Below are positions 1-6,255 of a DNA stretch of 6,308 bases, piece by piece. Position numbers and translations under genes: made by a program. The notes below the pieces were generated by a model. That model was not told where the DNA came from. It ran no database searches and saw only the letters and a list, made by a program, of their open reading frames with translations. Origin of the DNA: an uncultured Flavobacteriales bacterium. GTDB lineage: Bacteria; Bacteroidota; Bacteroidia; Flavobacteriales; UBA7430. Each line of letters opens with the position of its first letter. The stretch's first letter is position 1. Location: the NCBI GenBank assembly GCA_913041775.1, contig CAJWJW010000080.1:1-6308 (forward strand), read 5' to 3'.

Positions 1-80
1 ATTTTATACGCATCTTTCACTAAAAGAAAAGAGGTCGGGAACAAAATAAGAATCAGAAATCCAGTCTTTTTAAAGATCAT
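1..80 (-). CDS. Partial ORF, N-terminus of a putative exported or membrane protein
   Basis: An open frame starts at the ATG complementary to 78-80 and stays open to the window edge, giving 26 complete codons. The readable start is MIFKKTGFLILILFPTSF, continuing LLVKDAYK. This is a short basic n-region (KK) followed by about 15 hydrophobic residues, as in a Sec signal peptide or an N-terminal membrane anchor. No lipobox cysteine or clear cleavage site is visible before the edge. The same frame is closed upstream by a TAG at 93-95, so the ATG at 80 is the only sensible start. It begins 30 bp after the stop of the beta-mannosidase gene on the same strand with no convincing terminator between, so it is probably the next gene of that operon. 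The family cannot be recognised from 26 residues. A chance ORF is possible, but the signal-like composition argues against it. Confidence 0.55.
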   Translation of the reverse strand, partial: MIFKKTGFLILILFPTSFLLVKDAYK

Positions 81-110
81 TTGACAGAAAGACTATTTTG
101 ACAATTCCCA

Positions 111-2603
111 CTAATAAGTATCCACCACAGAAAAGAAGCTGAGATTATTGGAATTAAACTCATCCATTGGATAATCGTTGTAGAAACGTATTCGTCTGTG
201 CTCATTTGCTGGAAGGTCGAAATAATTATCTTCAAAACGACCATCGTGTAAAGAGCTAATCATTAAATCTTTCATAAAAGCATCACTAAAAAGCTCTACA
301 ACAAAACCTAAGCTGTCTTTTTCTACTTTATGCGAAATACCTGAATATGGTAAATCCATCTCCTTGGGTTTAACAAAATGATGGAATTTACGAGCTTTTA
401 CCTCACCATTTATAATGAGTTGAATATCTAAATACGATCTATATTCTGTACTATCAATATATAGGTAATCATCAAGTACTAAAGATTGCTGAAAGCTACT
501 AGAGGCAGCATTAACTGTTGCTATAAAAGCATTAGACTTTAGGGTGTTCCCTTCATAATCTACATGCGCTACTATGAGGTCAAGTTCTAAAGGAGTAGAT
601 GAATCATTAATTAAATAGATAGCTAAGGAATCTTGAGACTGAACTGTAGAAATAAGCACCTCATTATAAGCCCTTTTTACTGCGTACTGCGATGCTTTCC
701 AGTTTCCATAATAATCTATAGTAGACCAAGATGCTGCTGGCCAGCAATCGTTAAATTGCCAATAAAGAGTCCCCATATTATAAGGCCTAGCTCTTCTGTG
801 TGCTTCCATAGCAATGCGCATACCATCAGCTTGTAAAACTTGAGATAAATATACAAAACTCTCAAAATCTGCAGGGTCTTTATAATCTCGTAGCATATAC
901 TCTTTTATCAAGCTATTACCACGAGGATGTTTTTGATGTGTTTTCATCACTTTAGACTCCAAATCTAGATCTTCCTCAATAGCATAAAGCTCTATAGCAT
1001 CCATTACAGGAAAAGACTGAAAACCATATTCACTCATAAACCTAGGGACTTTAGAATCGAAATTCTCAAAGGGTTCCCCATCGTGCCAAACACCCCAATA
1101 ATGAGCATCGCCAGTAAATTGATGTTGTGGATTTCCACGTCCATATTGTGGAGACGACTCCCAATAGTCTGTTTCTGTTAAGGAATCTACTAAACGAGGA
1201 AGCAATTGATTAAACAGGAGTTGGTAATCAGCAAAAATTTCTTCTATCTCTACATCACTCCTATTTTCTTGCCAGCCCCATCGATGCCAACCTTCAGAAT
1301 TCTCATTATTTCCACACCATAAAGCTATTGATGGATGTTTGCGCAATCGCTTAAGCTGCTGGGTAGCTTCTAATTCCACGGAACTTACAAAGGCTGTATC
1401 GCCTGGATACATTGCACAAGCAAACATAAAATCTTGCCAAACCAGAATCCCTAAACTATCACATAAATAATAAAAGTAATCCGTCTCATAAATTCCACCA
1501 CCCCATACGCGAAGCATATTCATATTAGATTCTACCACTTCATTTAAAGCTTTTCTATATTGATTAGAATCAACACGTGTATGGAAAAAATCTAGAGGAA
1601 TCCAATTGGCTCCTTTAGCATAAACATCTTTACCGTTTACATTAAACTTAAAACCCTTACCTAAGCTATCTTCTTCTTCAATTAAATCAATCGTTCTAAT
1701 AGAAAAGGGTTCATTTAGTTGGTCAATAACATCAGCATTATTGTTTAGTAATTTAATTTGTAAATGTTGGTTATTTTGAGCTCCATACGAATTGGGCCAC
1801 CATAATAATGGATCCTGAATTGAGAAATTAATTTGAGCTTTATTAGCTAATACAGGATAAGTATTTCCAAGGAATTCAACAAAATAAGGCTGTGCATCTA
1901 AGTCACTTAACTCTATAACTAAGCACATAGATGCTAGAGAATCGGAAATGGATTTAGTGGCAATGTAAGTATCCGTTATTTGAGTTCTACTAGTTGCTGT
2001 AAGACTTACAGATTCTGTAATTCCACAACCAATTAACTTTGGACCCCAGTCCCAACCAAAATGAAATTGTGGTTTACGAACATGAACACGATCTTCTCCG
2101 GGTAAATTATATTTAGAATTTTCTTTTAAGTGCTTAGCCTCTAATAATGTAGGTTTAAAAACAAAACGCAATTCATTCTTTTCTTTTAGAAGGTATTTCG
2201 ATTGTACAGAATATGTGACAAAATAATTAGTGCAACTTTGGATTAATGAATCATTTAAAAAGACTTCCGCATAGGCATCTATACCGGAGAAATTTAATTT
2301 TATAGATTGCTGCGAAAGGAAATCTTCTTTTAAAATAAAGGTCGATCTATATTCCCATACTTTCTCTGCTACCCACGAACTTTTTAATTCGTTCGCTCTA
2401 TAGTATGGATCTTCTATAAGATTATTGTTAAATAAATCTAAGTGTACAAAACCGGGTACTTCAGCGGGAAGCCATTCACTATTGGCTTCTCTAAACTCCC
2501 AATTAGAAAGGGTGAATTTAGCAGTTTCAACACTTTTAGTACAAGCAGAAAGCACGAGTATAAGTACTGTGAAAAGTTTATATATTTTGATTCTCATGAA
2601 CAT
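111..2603 (-). CDS. Lipoprotein beta-mannosidase, glycoside hydrolase family 2
   Basis: This 830-residue exo-acting enzyme is predicted to release beta-linked mannose from the non-reducing end of mannosides, such as manno-oligosaccharides or the Man-beta-1,4-GlcNAc core of N-glycans. The N-terminus is a lipoprotein signal (basic MRIKIYK, hydrophobic stretch, lipobox LSAC with Cys21), so the enzyme is probably anchored to a membrane facing the periplasm or cell surface. The jelly-roll domain lies at about 30-200 and includes the beta-mannosidase signature RKPQFHFGWDWGP at 176-188. The GANWIPLDFF motif at 331-340 and RVWGGGIYE at 365-373 mark the TIM barrel. The acid/base Glu434 lies in GNNEN and the nucleophile Glu525 in SEYGFQ. 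GTLYWQFNDCWP at 611-622 is also typical. A C-terminal Ig-like domain carries DNYFDLPANE at 792-801. Length fits the family. An in-frame ATG at 2597 (MRIK...) is an equally good start; neither has a clear Shine-Dalgarno. The 5' end overlaps cutC, suggesting translational coupling. The exact substrate is inferred. Confidence 0.93.
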   Translation of the reverse strand: MFMRIKIYKLFTVLILVLSACTKSVETAKFTLSNWEFREANSEWLPAEVPGFVHLDLFNNNLIEDPYYRANELKSSWVAEKVWEYRSTFILKEDFLSQQSIKLNFSGIDAYAEVFLNDSLIQSCTNYFVTYSVQSKYLLKEKNELRFVFKPTLLEAKHLKENSKYNLPGEDRVHVRKPQFHFGWDWGPKLIGCGITESVSLTATSRTQITDTYIATKSISDSLASMCLVIELSDLDAQPYFVEFLGNTYPVLANKAQINFSIQDPLLWWPNSYGAQNNQHLQIKLLNNNADVIDQLNEPFSIRTIDLIEEEDSLGKGFKFNVNGKDVYAKGANWIPLDFFHTRVDSNQYRKALNEVVESNMNMLRVWGGGIYETDYFYYLCDSLGILVWQDFMFACAMYPGDTAFVSSVELEATQQLKRLRKHPSIALWCGNNENSEGWHRWGWQENRSDVEIEEIFADYQLLFNQLLPRLVDSLTETDYWESSPQYGRGNPQHQFTGDAHYWGVWHDGEPFENFDSKVPRFMSEYGFQSFPVMDAIELYAIEEDLDLESKVMKTHQKHPRGNSLIKEYMLRDYKDPADFESFVYLSQVLQADGMRIAMEAHRRARPYNMGTLYWQFNDCWPAASWSTIDYYGNWKASQYAVKRAYNEVLISTVQSQDSLAIYLINDSSTPLELDLIVAHVDYEGNTLKSNAFIATVNAASSSFQQSLVLDDYLYIDSTEYRSYLDIQLIINGEVKARKFHHFVKPKEMDLPYSGISHKVEKDSLGFVVELFSDAFMKDLMISSLHDGRFEDNYFDLPANEHRRIRFYNDYPMDEFNSNNLSFFSVVDTY

Positions 2604-3315
2604 AAGAGGTAAAGAGTTTTAGTTTTTCAAAATCTACTCCAATATAATTAAATGATGAGATGCTTGGACTTGTAGTCATAGATAAATTTGCCCGATACTC
2701 CATTTGTGAAATCTGAACCTTTTTTGAAGATAGATGTATCGCTTTGAATCCAGCAGTAATAAATTTTAACACATTATTTATAGAGACTCCGCCACCTGGC
2801 ATAATCTCTATTCTCCCATTAGCTTGTTTATGCAACTGCACTAAAGTTTCGAAACCTTGTTCCACATTAGCATGCCCACCAGAACTAAGGACTGTTGTAC
2901 AGCCTGTTTCTATAATAGCTTCTAGAGATTTACTTAGATTTATAGACATGTCGAAAGCTCGGTGAAAAGTTACGGGCAAAGGACTTGCTAGTTGGACTAA
3001 TTCGGTAGTTCTTACCTTATCTACAGAACCGTCTTTATGAAGTACGCCTAACACAATTCCATCGGCCCCTTTTTCTTTAAATTCTAAGATTTCGTTTTTC
3101 ATAAATTCAAATTCCTCGTCAGAATAACAAAAGTCACCACCACGAGGGCGAACTATTACATAAATGGCATTGAAATAATGAGATTTGCATTTTAGAAAAC
3201 TATTAAAACTTGGACTTAAACCTCCTTCATTATAATTTGAACAAAGTTCTATTCTAGTAGAATTCTCTAAAACAGGTAAATTAAAGGGAGAAAAAAGGCA
3301 AAGTTCTATCTGCAT
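2578..3315 (-). CDS. cutC: CutC family TIM-barrel protein
   Basis: This 245-residue protein is close in length to E. coli CutC. Family motifs occur in the expected order: RIELCSNYNEGGLSPS at 21-36, VRPRGGDFCYSDEEF at 55-69, GADGIVLGVLHKDGSVD at 83-99, TFHRAFD at 116-122, VLSSGG at 142-147 and IMPGGGV at 171-177. The usual Gly-Ala-Asp before RIELC is replaced by a shorter Asn-Ser-Thr stretch. It is predicted to be a cytoplasmic (beta/alpha)8 barrel without a signal peptide. CutC is named for copper tolerance, but in E. coli that phenotype was traced to the sRNA MicL, encoded at the 3' end of the gene, so the biochemical role of the protein is unsettled. Here its last 26 bp overlap the beta-mannosidase gene, which points to a job tied to glycan use rather than copper (inference). 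An intrinsic terminator ends only about 18 bp before its ATG, so expression needs read-through or a promoter that is not visible. Confidence 0.92.
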   Translation of the reverse strand: MQIELCLFSPFNLPVLENSTRIELCSNYNEGGLSPSFNSFLKCKSHYFNAIYVIVRPRGGDFCYSDEEFEFMKNEILEFKEKGADGIVLGVLHKDGSVDKVRTTELVQLASPLPVTFHRAFDMSINLSKSLEAIIETGCTTVLSSGGHANVEQGFETLVQLHKQANGRIEIMPGGGVSINNVLKFITAGFKAIHLSSKKVQISQMEYRANLSMTTSPSISSFNYIGVDFEKLKLFTSYVHENQNI

Positions 3316-3333
3316 GGTTTCGAATTTTTAAAC

Positions 3334-3372
3334 AAAAAAAAAGCACGCTTCCAAGTGGTTTAGCGTGCTTTT
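3334..3372 (-). terminator. Strong intrinsic terminator upstream of cutC
   Basis: A perfect 11-bp inverted repeat (arms 3339-3349 and 3362-3372, sequence AAAAGCACGCT / AGCGTGCTTTT) encloses a 12-nt loop. On the minus strand it is followed by an uninterrupted run of nine T (3342-3334), partly inside the stem. On the plus strand the stem is followed only by TTTTATATAAAT, so the terminator works mainly on leftward transcripts, from the putative sRNA and possibly from aroK. Confidence 0.85.
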
Positions 3373-3407
3373 ATATAAATTATGGGAGGGGAATTCGTTT
3401 TTTTATT
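3334..3407 (-). ncRNA. Putative small RNA or attenuated cutC leader
   Basis: A minus-strand transcript of about 70-75 nt is predicted from a promoter at 3412-3442 and an intrinsic terminator at 3334-3372. The 5' part is A-rich and apparently unstructured. It is followed by the single-stranded pyrimidine motif CCCCTCCC (complement of about 3384-3391), then an AU-rich spacer, then the stem-loop AAAAGCACGCT / AGCGTGCTTTT and a U run. No ORF of useful length lies in it. This is the architecture of a trans-acting bacterial sRNA, with an exposed C-rich seed and a Rho-independent terminator. The alternative is an attenuator leader for cutC, because the terminator lies directly in front of that gene. 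It could belong to a known Bacteroidota RNA family such as Flavo-1, but I cannot recall that consensus well enough to claim a match. The transcription start is an estimate. Confidence 0.5.
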
Positions 3408-3411
3408 TGGA

Positions 3412-3442
3412 CGAATATACAATTAGTTTTCAATCCAACAAA
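3412..3442 (-). promoter_or_regulatory. Bacteroidota-type promoter, minus strand
   Basis: Read on the minus strand, TTTG (3439-3442) is followed after exactly 19 bp by TATATTCG (3412-3419). This matches the Bacteroidota vegetative consensus TTTG-N19-21-TAnnTTTG with one mismatch in the -7 box. The start of transcription would fall near 3405-3408, about 70 bp before the end of the terminator. A 6-bp inverted repeat, ATTCGT (3393-3398) and ACGAAT (3411-3416), overlaps the -7 box and could be a regulator site or chance. Confidence 0.6.
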
Positions 3443-3514
3443 CTAAACATCAATAAGTTGTTATATAAAAACCTATATATATATTCTTAGTGTAAATGTT
3501 AAACGAGAGATAAA

Positions 3515-4024
3515 CTAAAGAATCAAGCCTACTTCCTTAATTATTTCAGATTGAGTTTTATTAGCTACCTCAATAATATGTTTAGCTAAATTATAAAAGC
3601 ATTCTCTTTCTGATAAATGTGTTTTCACGAATGTAGTAAGTTCTATTTCAGATTGAATATTTGCTAATTTTGGACGCTTATTCAATTCCTTAGACAACCT
3701 ACTTACCAGAATAGAACTACTGGCTTTTAAATAAACAACCTCACCAAGTACATTCATTAACTCCATTAAATTGTTATTACAGGCTAAGCCACCACCAGTA
3801 GCAATTACAACATCATCTTGATCTACTAAAAACTCTATACACTCCTTTTCTTTTGATCTAAAGTATTCTTCACCAAATTCCTCAAATATTTGAGTTGTAG
3901 ATTTACAACATCTATTTTCTATCCAACTATCGGTGTCTACAAATCTAAAACCCAATTCTTTTGCCAATCCTGTACCTATACTAGACTTCCCAGCCCCCAT
4001 ATAACCAACTAAAAAAACCAGCAT
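3515..4024 (-). CDS. aroK: Shikimate kinase
   Basis: This 169-residue cytoplasmic kinase transfers phosphate from ATP to the 3-hydroxyl of shikimate, a late step of chorismate synthesis for aromatic amino acids. The Walker A loop GYMGAGKSS is at 7-15. The substrate-binding Asp30/Asp32 pair lies in FVDTDSWIE, Arg56 in YFRSKE, and the Gly-Gly-Gly loop is ATGGGLA at 75-81. The LID arginine is Arg117 in NKRPKL, and the C-terminal SER motif contributes Arg140. All key residues are present and the length is normal for the family. Its ATG follows the TAG stop of the SDR gene without a spacer, so translation is probably coupled and both genes share one transcript. No other aromatic pathway gene is visible here. 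A distal paralogue or gluconate kinase is unlikely because the shikimate-binding residues are intact. Confidence 0.95.
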   Translation of the reverse strand: MLVFLVGYMGAGKSSIGTGLAKELGFRFVDTDSWIENRCCKSTTQIFEEFGEEYFRSKEKECIEFLVDQDDVVIATGGGLACNNNLMELMNVLGEVVYLKASSSILVSRLSKELNKRPKLANIQSEIELTTFVKTHLSERECFYNLAKHIIEVANKTQSEIIKEVGLIL

Positions 4025-4828
4025 CTAAAATGGAGAATCTAGCTCTTTACTCATATGTTTGAAAACTAATTTGTCTACCCATTTCGGAAAGAATTTATTT
4101 AAAAAAACGGTAAGTTTTCCATTAACCGTTAAAGTCAAACGATCTTTTCTTTTAATAACTGCCTTAACAATAGAAACAGCAACTTCTTCGGGTTGCATCA
4201 TTTTCTGCTCATCTCTTGGCGTTTCTCCTTGAGAACTACCATCTGCTGCTAAAGCAGAATTTCTAATATTAGAAGCTGTAAACCCAGGGCAAGCCAATAG
4301 AACATGTAAGTCTTTTTTTAAATTTTCTATACGCAAGGCTTCTAAAAAACCATGCATAGCAAACTTGGAAGATGAATACCCTGTTCTACCTGGTAATCCC
4401 TTATATCCGGCAATAGAGGAAACGCCTACTACAGAGCCTTTATTTTGGAGTATACTTTTAATAGCATAACGAGTACAATATACGGTACCCCAGAAATTTA
4501 CATCCATTACTTTTTTAAGGACTTGTAGATCTAAATCGGCAAAAGCGGCTCTCATAGAGATTCCTGCATTGTTAACTAATACATCAATTTTACCAAATTT
4601 ATCTAGCGTTTTCTCCATCAACATTTTACAGTCGGCTTCCATAGAAACATCTGTAGGCACACATAAAACCTCAACTCCTAAAAGAGATATCTCTTTAGAA
4701 ATTTCATTTAATTTCTCGGCAGACCTAGCAGCTAAAACCAAATTGGCTCCTTTCTTAGCGAAGGCTATGGCACAAGCCTTTCCTATACCCGAAGAGGCTC
4801 CTGTAACAATTACAAGCTTATTTTTCAT
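4025..4828 (-). CDS. Classical short-chain dehydrogenase/reductase
   Basis: This 267-residue NAD(P)-dependent oxidoreductase has a Rossmann fold. Visible motifs are the cofactor loop TGASSGIG at 9-16, Asp60 in PTDVS, NNAG at 86-89, Asn111 in DVNFWG, Ser138 in VSSIAG, and Tyr151/Lys155 in YSSSK, followed by PG at 181-182. The Asn-Ser-Tyr-Lys catalytic set is complete. Arg35 in AARS just after beta-strand 2 suggests preference for NADP(H). The C-terminal segment (about 230-262) is rich in aromatic, hydrophobic and basic residues (TVFLNKFFPKWVDKLVFKHM), which may bind a membrane surface or lipid-like substrate, as in DHRS7-like SDRs; this is inference. The substrate cannot be read from sequence. 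It is the first gene of a two-gene unit with aroK. A -7-like box and a perfect palindrome lie just upstream. Confidence 0.93.
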   Translation of the reverse strand: MKNKLVIVTGASSGIGKACAIAFAKKGANLVLAARSAEKLNEISKEISLLGVEVLCVPTDVSMEADCKMLMEKTLDKFGKIDVLVNNAGISMRAAFADLDLQVLKKVMDVNFWGTVYCTRYAIKSILQNKGSVVGVSSIAGYKGLPGRTGYSSSKFAMHGFLEALRIENLKKDLHVLLACPGFTASNIRNSALAADGSSQGETPRDEQKMMQPEEVAVSIVKAVIKRKDRLTLTVNGKLTVFLNKFFPKWVDKLVFKHMSKELDSPF

Positions 4829-4851
4829 CTATTGCTTTTTAAATCGTAAAA

Positions 4852-4867
4852 TTGCATTTAAATGCAA
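4852..4867. promoter_or_regulatory. Perfect 16-bp palindrome, candidate operator
   Basis: TTGCATTTAAATGCAA is its own reverse complement over all 16 bp. It lies between the -7-like box (4870-4877) and the SDR start codon, about where transcription should begin, which is a typical place for a repressor site. It lacks a spacer loop, so a dimeric DNA-binding protein is more plausible than an RNA hairpin. The cognate regulator is unknown. Confidence 0.45.
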
Positions 4868-4869
4868 AA

Positions 4870-4877
4870 CAAATATA
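4870..4877 (-). promoter_or_regulatory. -7 box of putative SDR/aroK promoter
   Basis: On the minus strand this reads TATATTTG, a perfect match to the Bacteroidota -7 consensus TAnnTTTG, 41 bp upstream of the SDR ATG. No TTTG is present 19-22 bp further upstream (about 4897-4902), so the -33 element is missing or degenerate. That would suit a promoter needing help from a regulator, or the box may be chance in AT-rich DNA. Confidence 0.5.
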
Positions 4878-4971
4878 CTAATAAGAATAAGCTGGGAGCG
4901 ATTACTAATGAGTTTCAGAAGTTTCTATTTAATTTAGTATTTACCACTAATCCTTAGCTCAATTTTTGAAT

Positions 4972-6138
4972 ATGAAAATCGTTGAAATTTCTTCTAAATC
5001 TGACATCCAAAGATTTCATGAATTGCCTTTTTTGATTTACAAAAATGACCGAAACTGGATTTCCCATATTAAGCAAGAGGTAGAGGTGGTATTTAACCCA
5101 AAAAGAAATAAATATTTTGAATCTGGATCTGCTACCCGTTTTCTACTCGAAGATGAGCAAGGGAAAGTAATTGGTAGAGTTGCTGCATTTATTGATGGTA
5201 ATAGAGCCAATACCTTTAAGCAAGCAACTGGAGGAATGGGCTTTTTTGAATGTATAGATAATAAGGCCGCAGCATATATGTTGTTTGATGCTTGCAAAAA
5301 ATGGCTTACAGATAGAGATATGGAAGCTATGGATGGTCCCATAAACTTTGGTGAAAAAGACCGTTACTGGGGCTTATTGGTTAGTGGATTTAACCACCCT
5401 CCTATTTATGCTAATAGCTATAATCCTCCATATTACCAAGCTTTCTTTGAAGACTACGGGTTTCAAACCTACTTTAATCAACATAATTTTATTAGACCAC
5501 TTACAACAGTAATGCCTGAAAAATATAGGTTGCGTTTTGTAAGGGTTAATAAAAACAAAGATTATACGCTTGAACTCATAAGTAAAAAGAATTTAAAAAA
5601 GTACGCAGAAGACTTTAGAGAAGTATACAATGCTGCATGGGTAACCCATGATAACTTTAAGGGCATGTCTGAAGATCAGGCAATGTCTATGCTAAAAAAG
5701 ATTAAGCCAGTAATGGAAGAAGACTTAGTCTGGTTTGCATACTTCAATGGGAAGCCTATTGCCTTCCTAATTATGCTTCCGGAACTAAATCAGTATTTTA
5801 AGGCAGCCAATGGAAACTTTAATTGGTGGGGGAAATTGAAATTTATTTGCAAAAAGATCTTTAGTAAACCTAAGTTTGTATGGGGTGTAGCATTTGGGGT
5901 TACGCCCAAATTTCAAGGTATAGGCATGGAATCTTATGTTTTAAATTCCGCAGCAGATTACTTGCGTACCAAAAGACCAAACTTTAAAGATGTTATTGTT
6001 ACTTGGATAGGAGATTTTAACCCTAAGATGATGCACGTAACAAAATCTATGGGTGCAAAAAATTACCATGATTTAAAAACATATCGTAAATTATTTGATG
6101 AAAACGCTGTTTTTGAGCGTTCTCCAATTATAGAATAA
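4972..6138 (+). CDS. GNAT-like acyltransferase, two-part YghO-like family
   Basis: This 388-residue protein is presumably cytoplasmic and has no signal peptide. The N-terminal half resembles a partial GNAT fold: LPFLIYKNDRNWI at about 17-29, GRVAAFIDG at 68-76 and GFFE at 90-93. A conserved linker follows with GPINFGEKDRYWGLLV (122-137) and NPPYY (151-155). The C-terminal half has the acetyl-CoA loop GVTPKFQGIGMESY at 309-322, matching the GNAT motif A pattern Q-x-x-G-x-G/A in loose form, then NPKMMHVTKSMGA at 350-362. This arrangement matches the uncharacterised family that includes E. coli YghO; the acceptor substrate is unknown. The ATG at 4972 is preferred over an in-frame TTG at 4966, since TTG starts are rare and neither has a Shine-Dalgarno. 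It is divergent from the SDR gene and appears to be a single-gene unit before the tRNA. No good -33/-7 pair was found for it. Confidence 0.85.
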   Translation: MKIVEISSKSDIQRFHELPFLIYKNDRNWISHIKQEVEVVFNPKRNKYFESGSATRFLLEDEQGKVIGRVAAFIDGNRANTFKQATGGMGFFECIDNKAAAYMLFDACKKWLTDRDMEAMDGPINFGEKDRYWGLLVSGFNHPPIYANSYNPPYYQAFFEDYGFQTYFNQHNFIRPLTTVMPEKYRLRFVRVNKNKDYTLELISKKNLKKYAEDFREVYNAAWVTHDNFKGMSEDQAMSMLKKIKPVMEEDLVWFAYFNGKPIAFLIMLPELNQYFKAANGNFNWWGKLKFICKKIFSKPKFVWGVAFGVTPKFQGIGMESYVLNSAADYLRTKRPNFKDVIVTWIGDFNPKMMHVTKSMGAKNYHDLKTYRKLFDENAVFERSPIIE

Positions 6139-6188
6139 CAAGGTTTTCAAGAGCTTAAAAAAACTATTAATAATATGTCTAAAGCCTC

Positions 6189-6220
6189 TTTGTATTTAAA
6201 AATAATGCACTTATATTTGC
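6189..6220 (+). promoter_or_regulatory. Promoter of the tRNA-Leu gene
   Basis: TTTG at 6189-6192 is followed after 19 bp by TATATTTGC at 6212-6220, a perfect match to the Bacteroidota consensus TTTG-N19-TAnnTTTG. Transcription should start near 6225, leaving a leader of about 30 nt before the mature tRNA 5' end. The agreement of both boxes and the spacer with the consensus supports the phylum assignment. Confidence 0.8.
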
Positions 6221-6255
6221 ATCGCTTTTCAGGAAGCACAAAACGCTCTTTACTT

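Larger units (their letters stand above)
3316..3514. other. Intergenic region aroK-cutC holding a putative sRNA unit
   Basis: This 199-bp gap has no credible protein gene. From right to left, in the minus-strand direction, it holds an AT-rich stretch with TATATA runs (about 3460-3487), a Bacteroidota-type promoter (3412-3442), a C-rich segment (3384-3390 read on the minus strand) and an 11-bp-stem terminator (3339-3372). A short leader then runs into cutC. There is no separate terminator hairpin immediately after the aroK stop, so the 3339-3372 hairpin may also end the SDR/aroK transcript. Confidence 0.7.

Noticed and set aside
63..94. Inverted repeat AGTCTTT / AAAGACT as a terminator after the beta-mannosidase gene
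   Set aside because: The arms are 7 bp and AT-rich, the loop is 18 nt, and no T-run follows on the minus strand. It also overlaps the start of the next ORF, so termination there is unlikely.
3382..3426. Plus-strand mini-ORF of 14 codons (MGGEFVFLFGRIYN)
   Set aside because: It is very short, has no promoter or terminator in its direction, and its G-rich start is simply the complement of the C-rich motif of the putative sRNA.
3460..3487. TATATA-rich stretch as a repeat or origin-like element
   Set aside because: It is a simple AT run in an AT-rich gap, without iterons or DnaA-box-like motifs.
4569..4937. Plus-strand open frame of 122 codons opposite the SDR gene
   Set aside because: Most of it lies antisense to the well-supported SDR coding region, and its translation has no recognisable motif; it is a shadow frame. 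The same applies to the plus-strand frames at 633-836, 2425-2622 and 2744-2965 and the minus-strand frame at 5037-5342.
4911..4945. Promoter for the acyltransferase gene (TTTC ... TAGTATTT)
   Set aside because: The -7 candidate has two mismatches to TAnnTTTG and the spacing is 18 bp, too weak in AT-rich DNA to annotate.
6139..6180. Terminator after the acyltransferase gene (GTTTT ... AAAAAAC)
   Set aside because: The pairing is only A-T apart from one end base, with no GC-rich stem or T-run, so it is not a credible hairpin.
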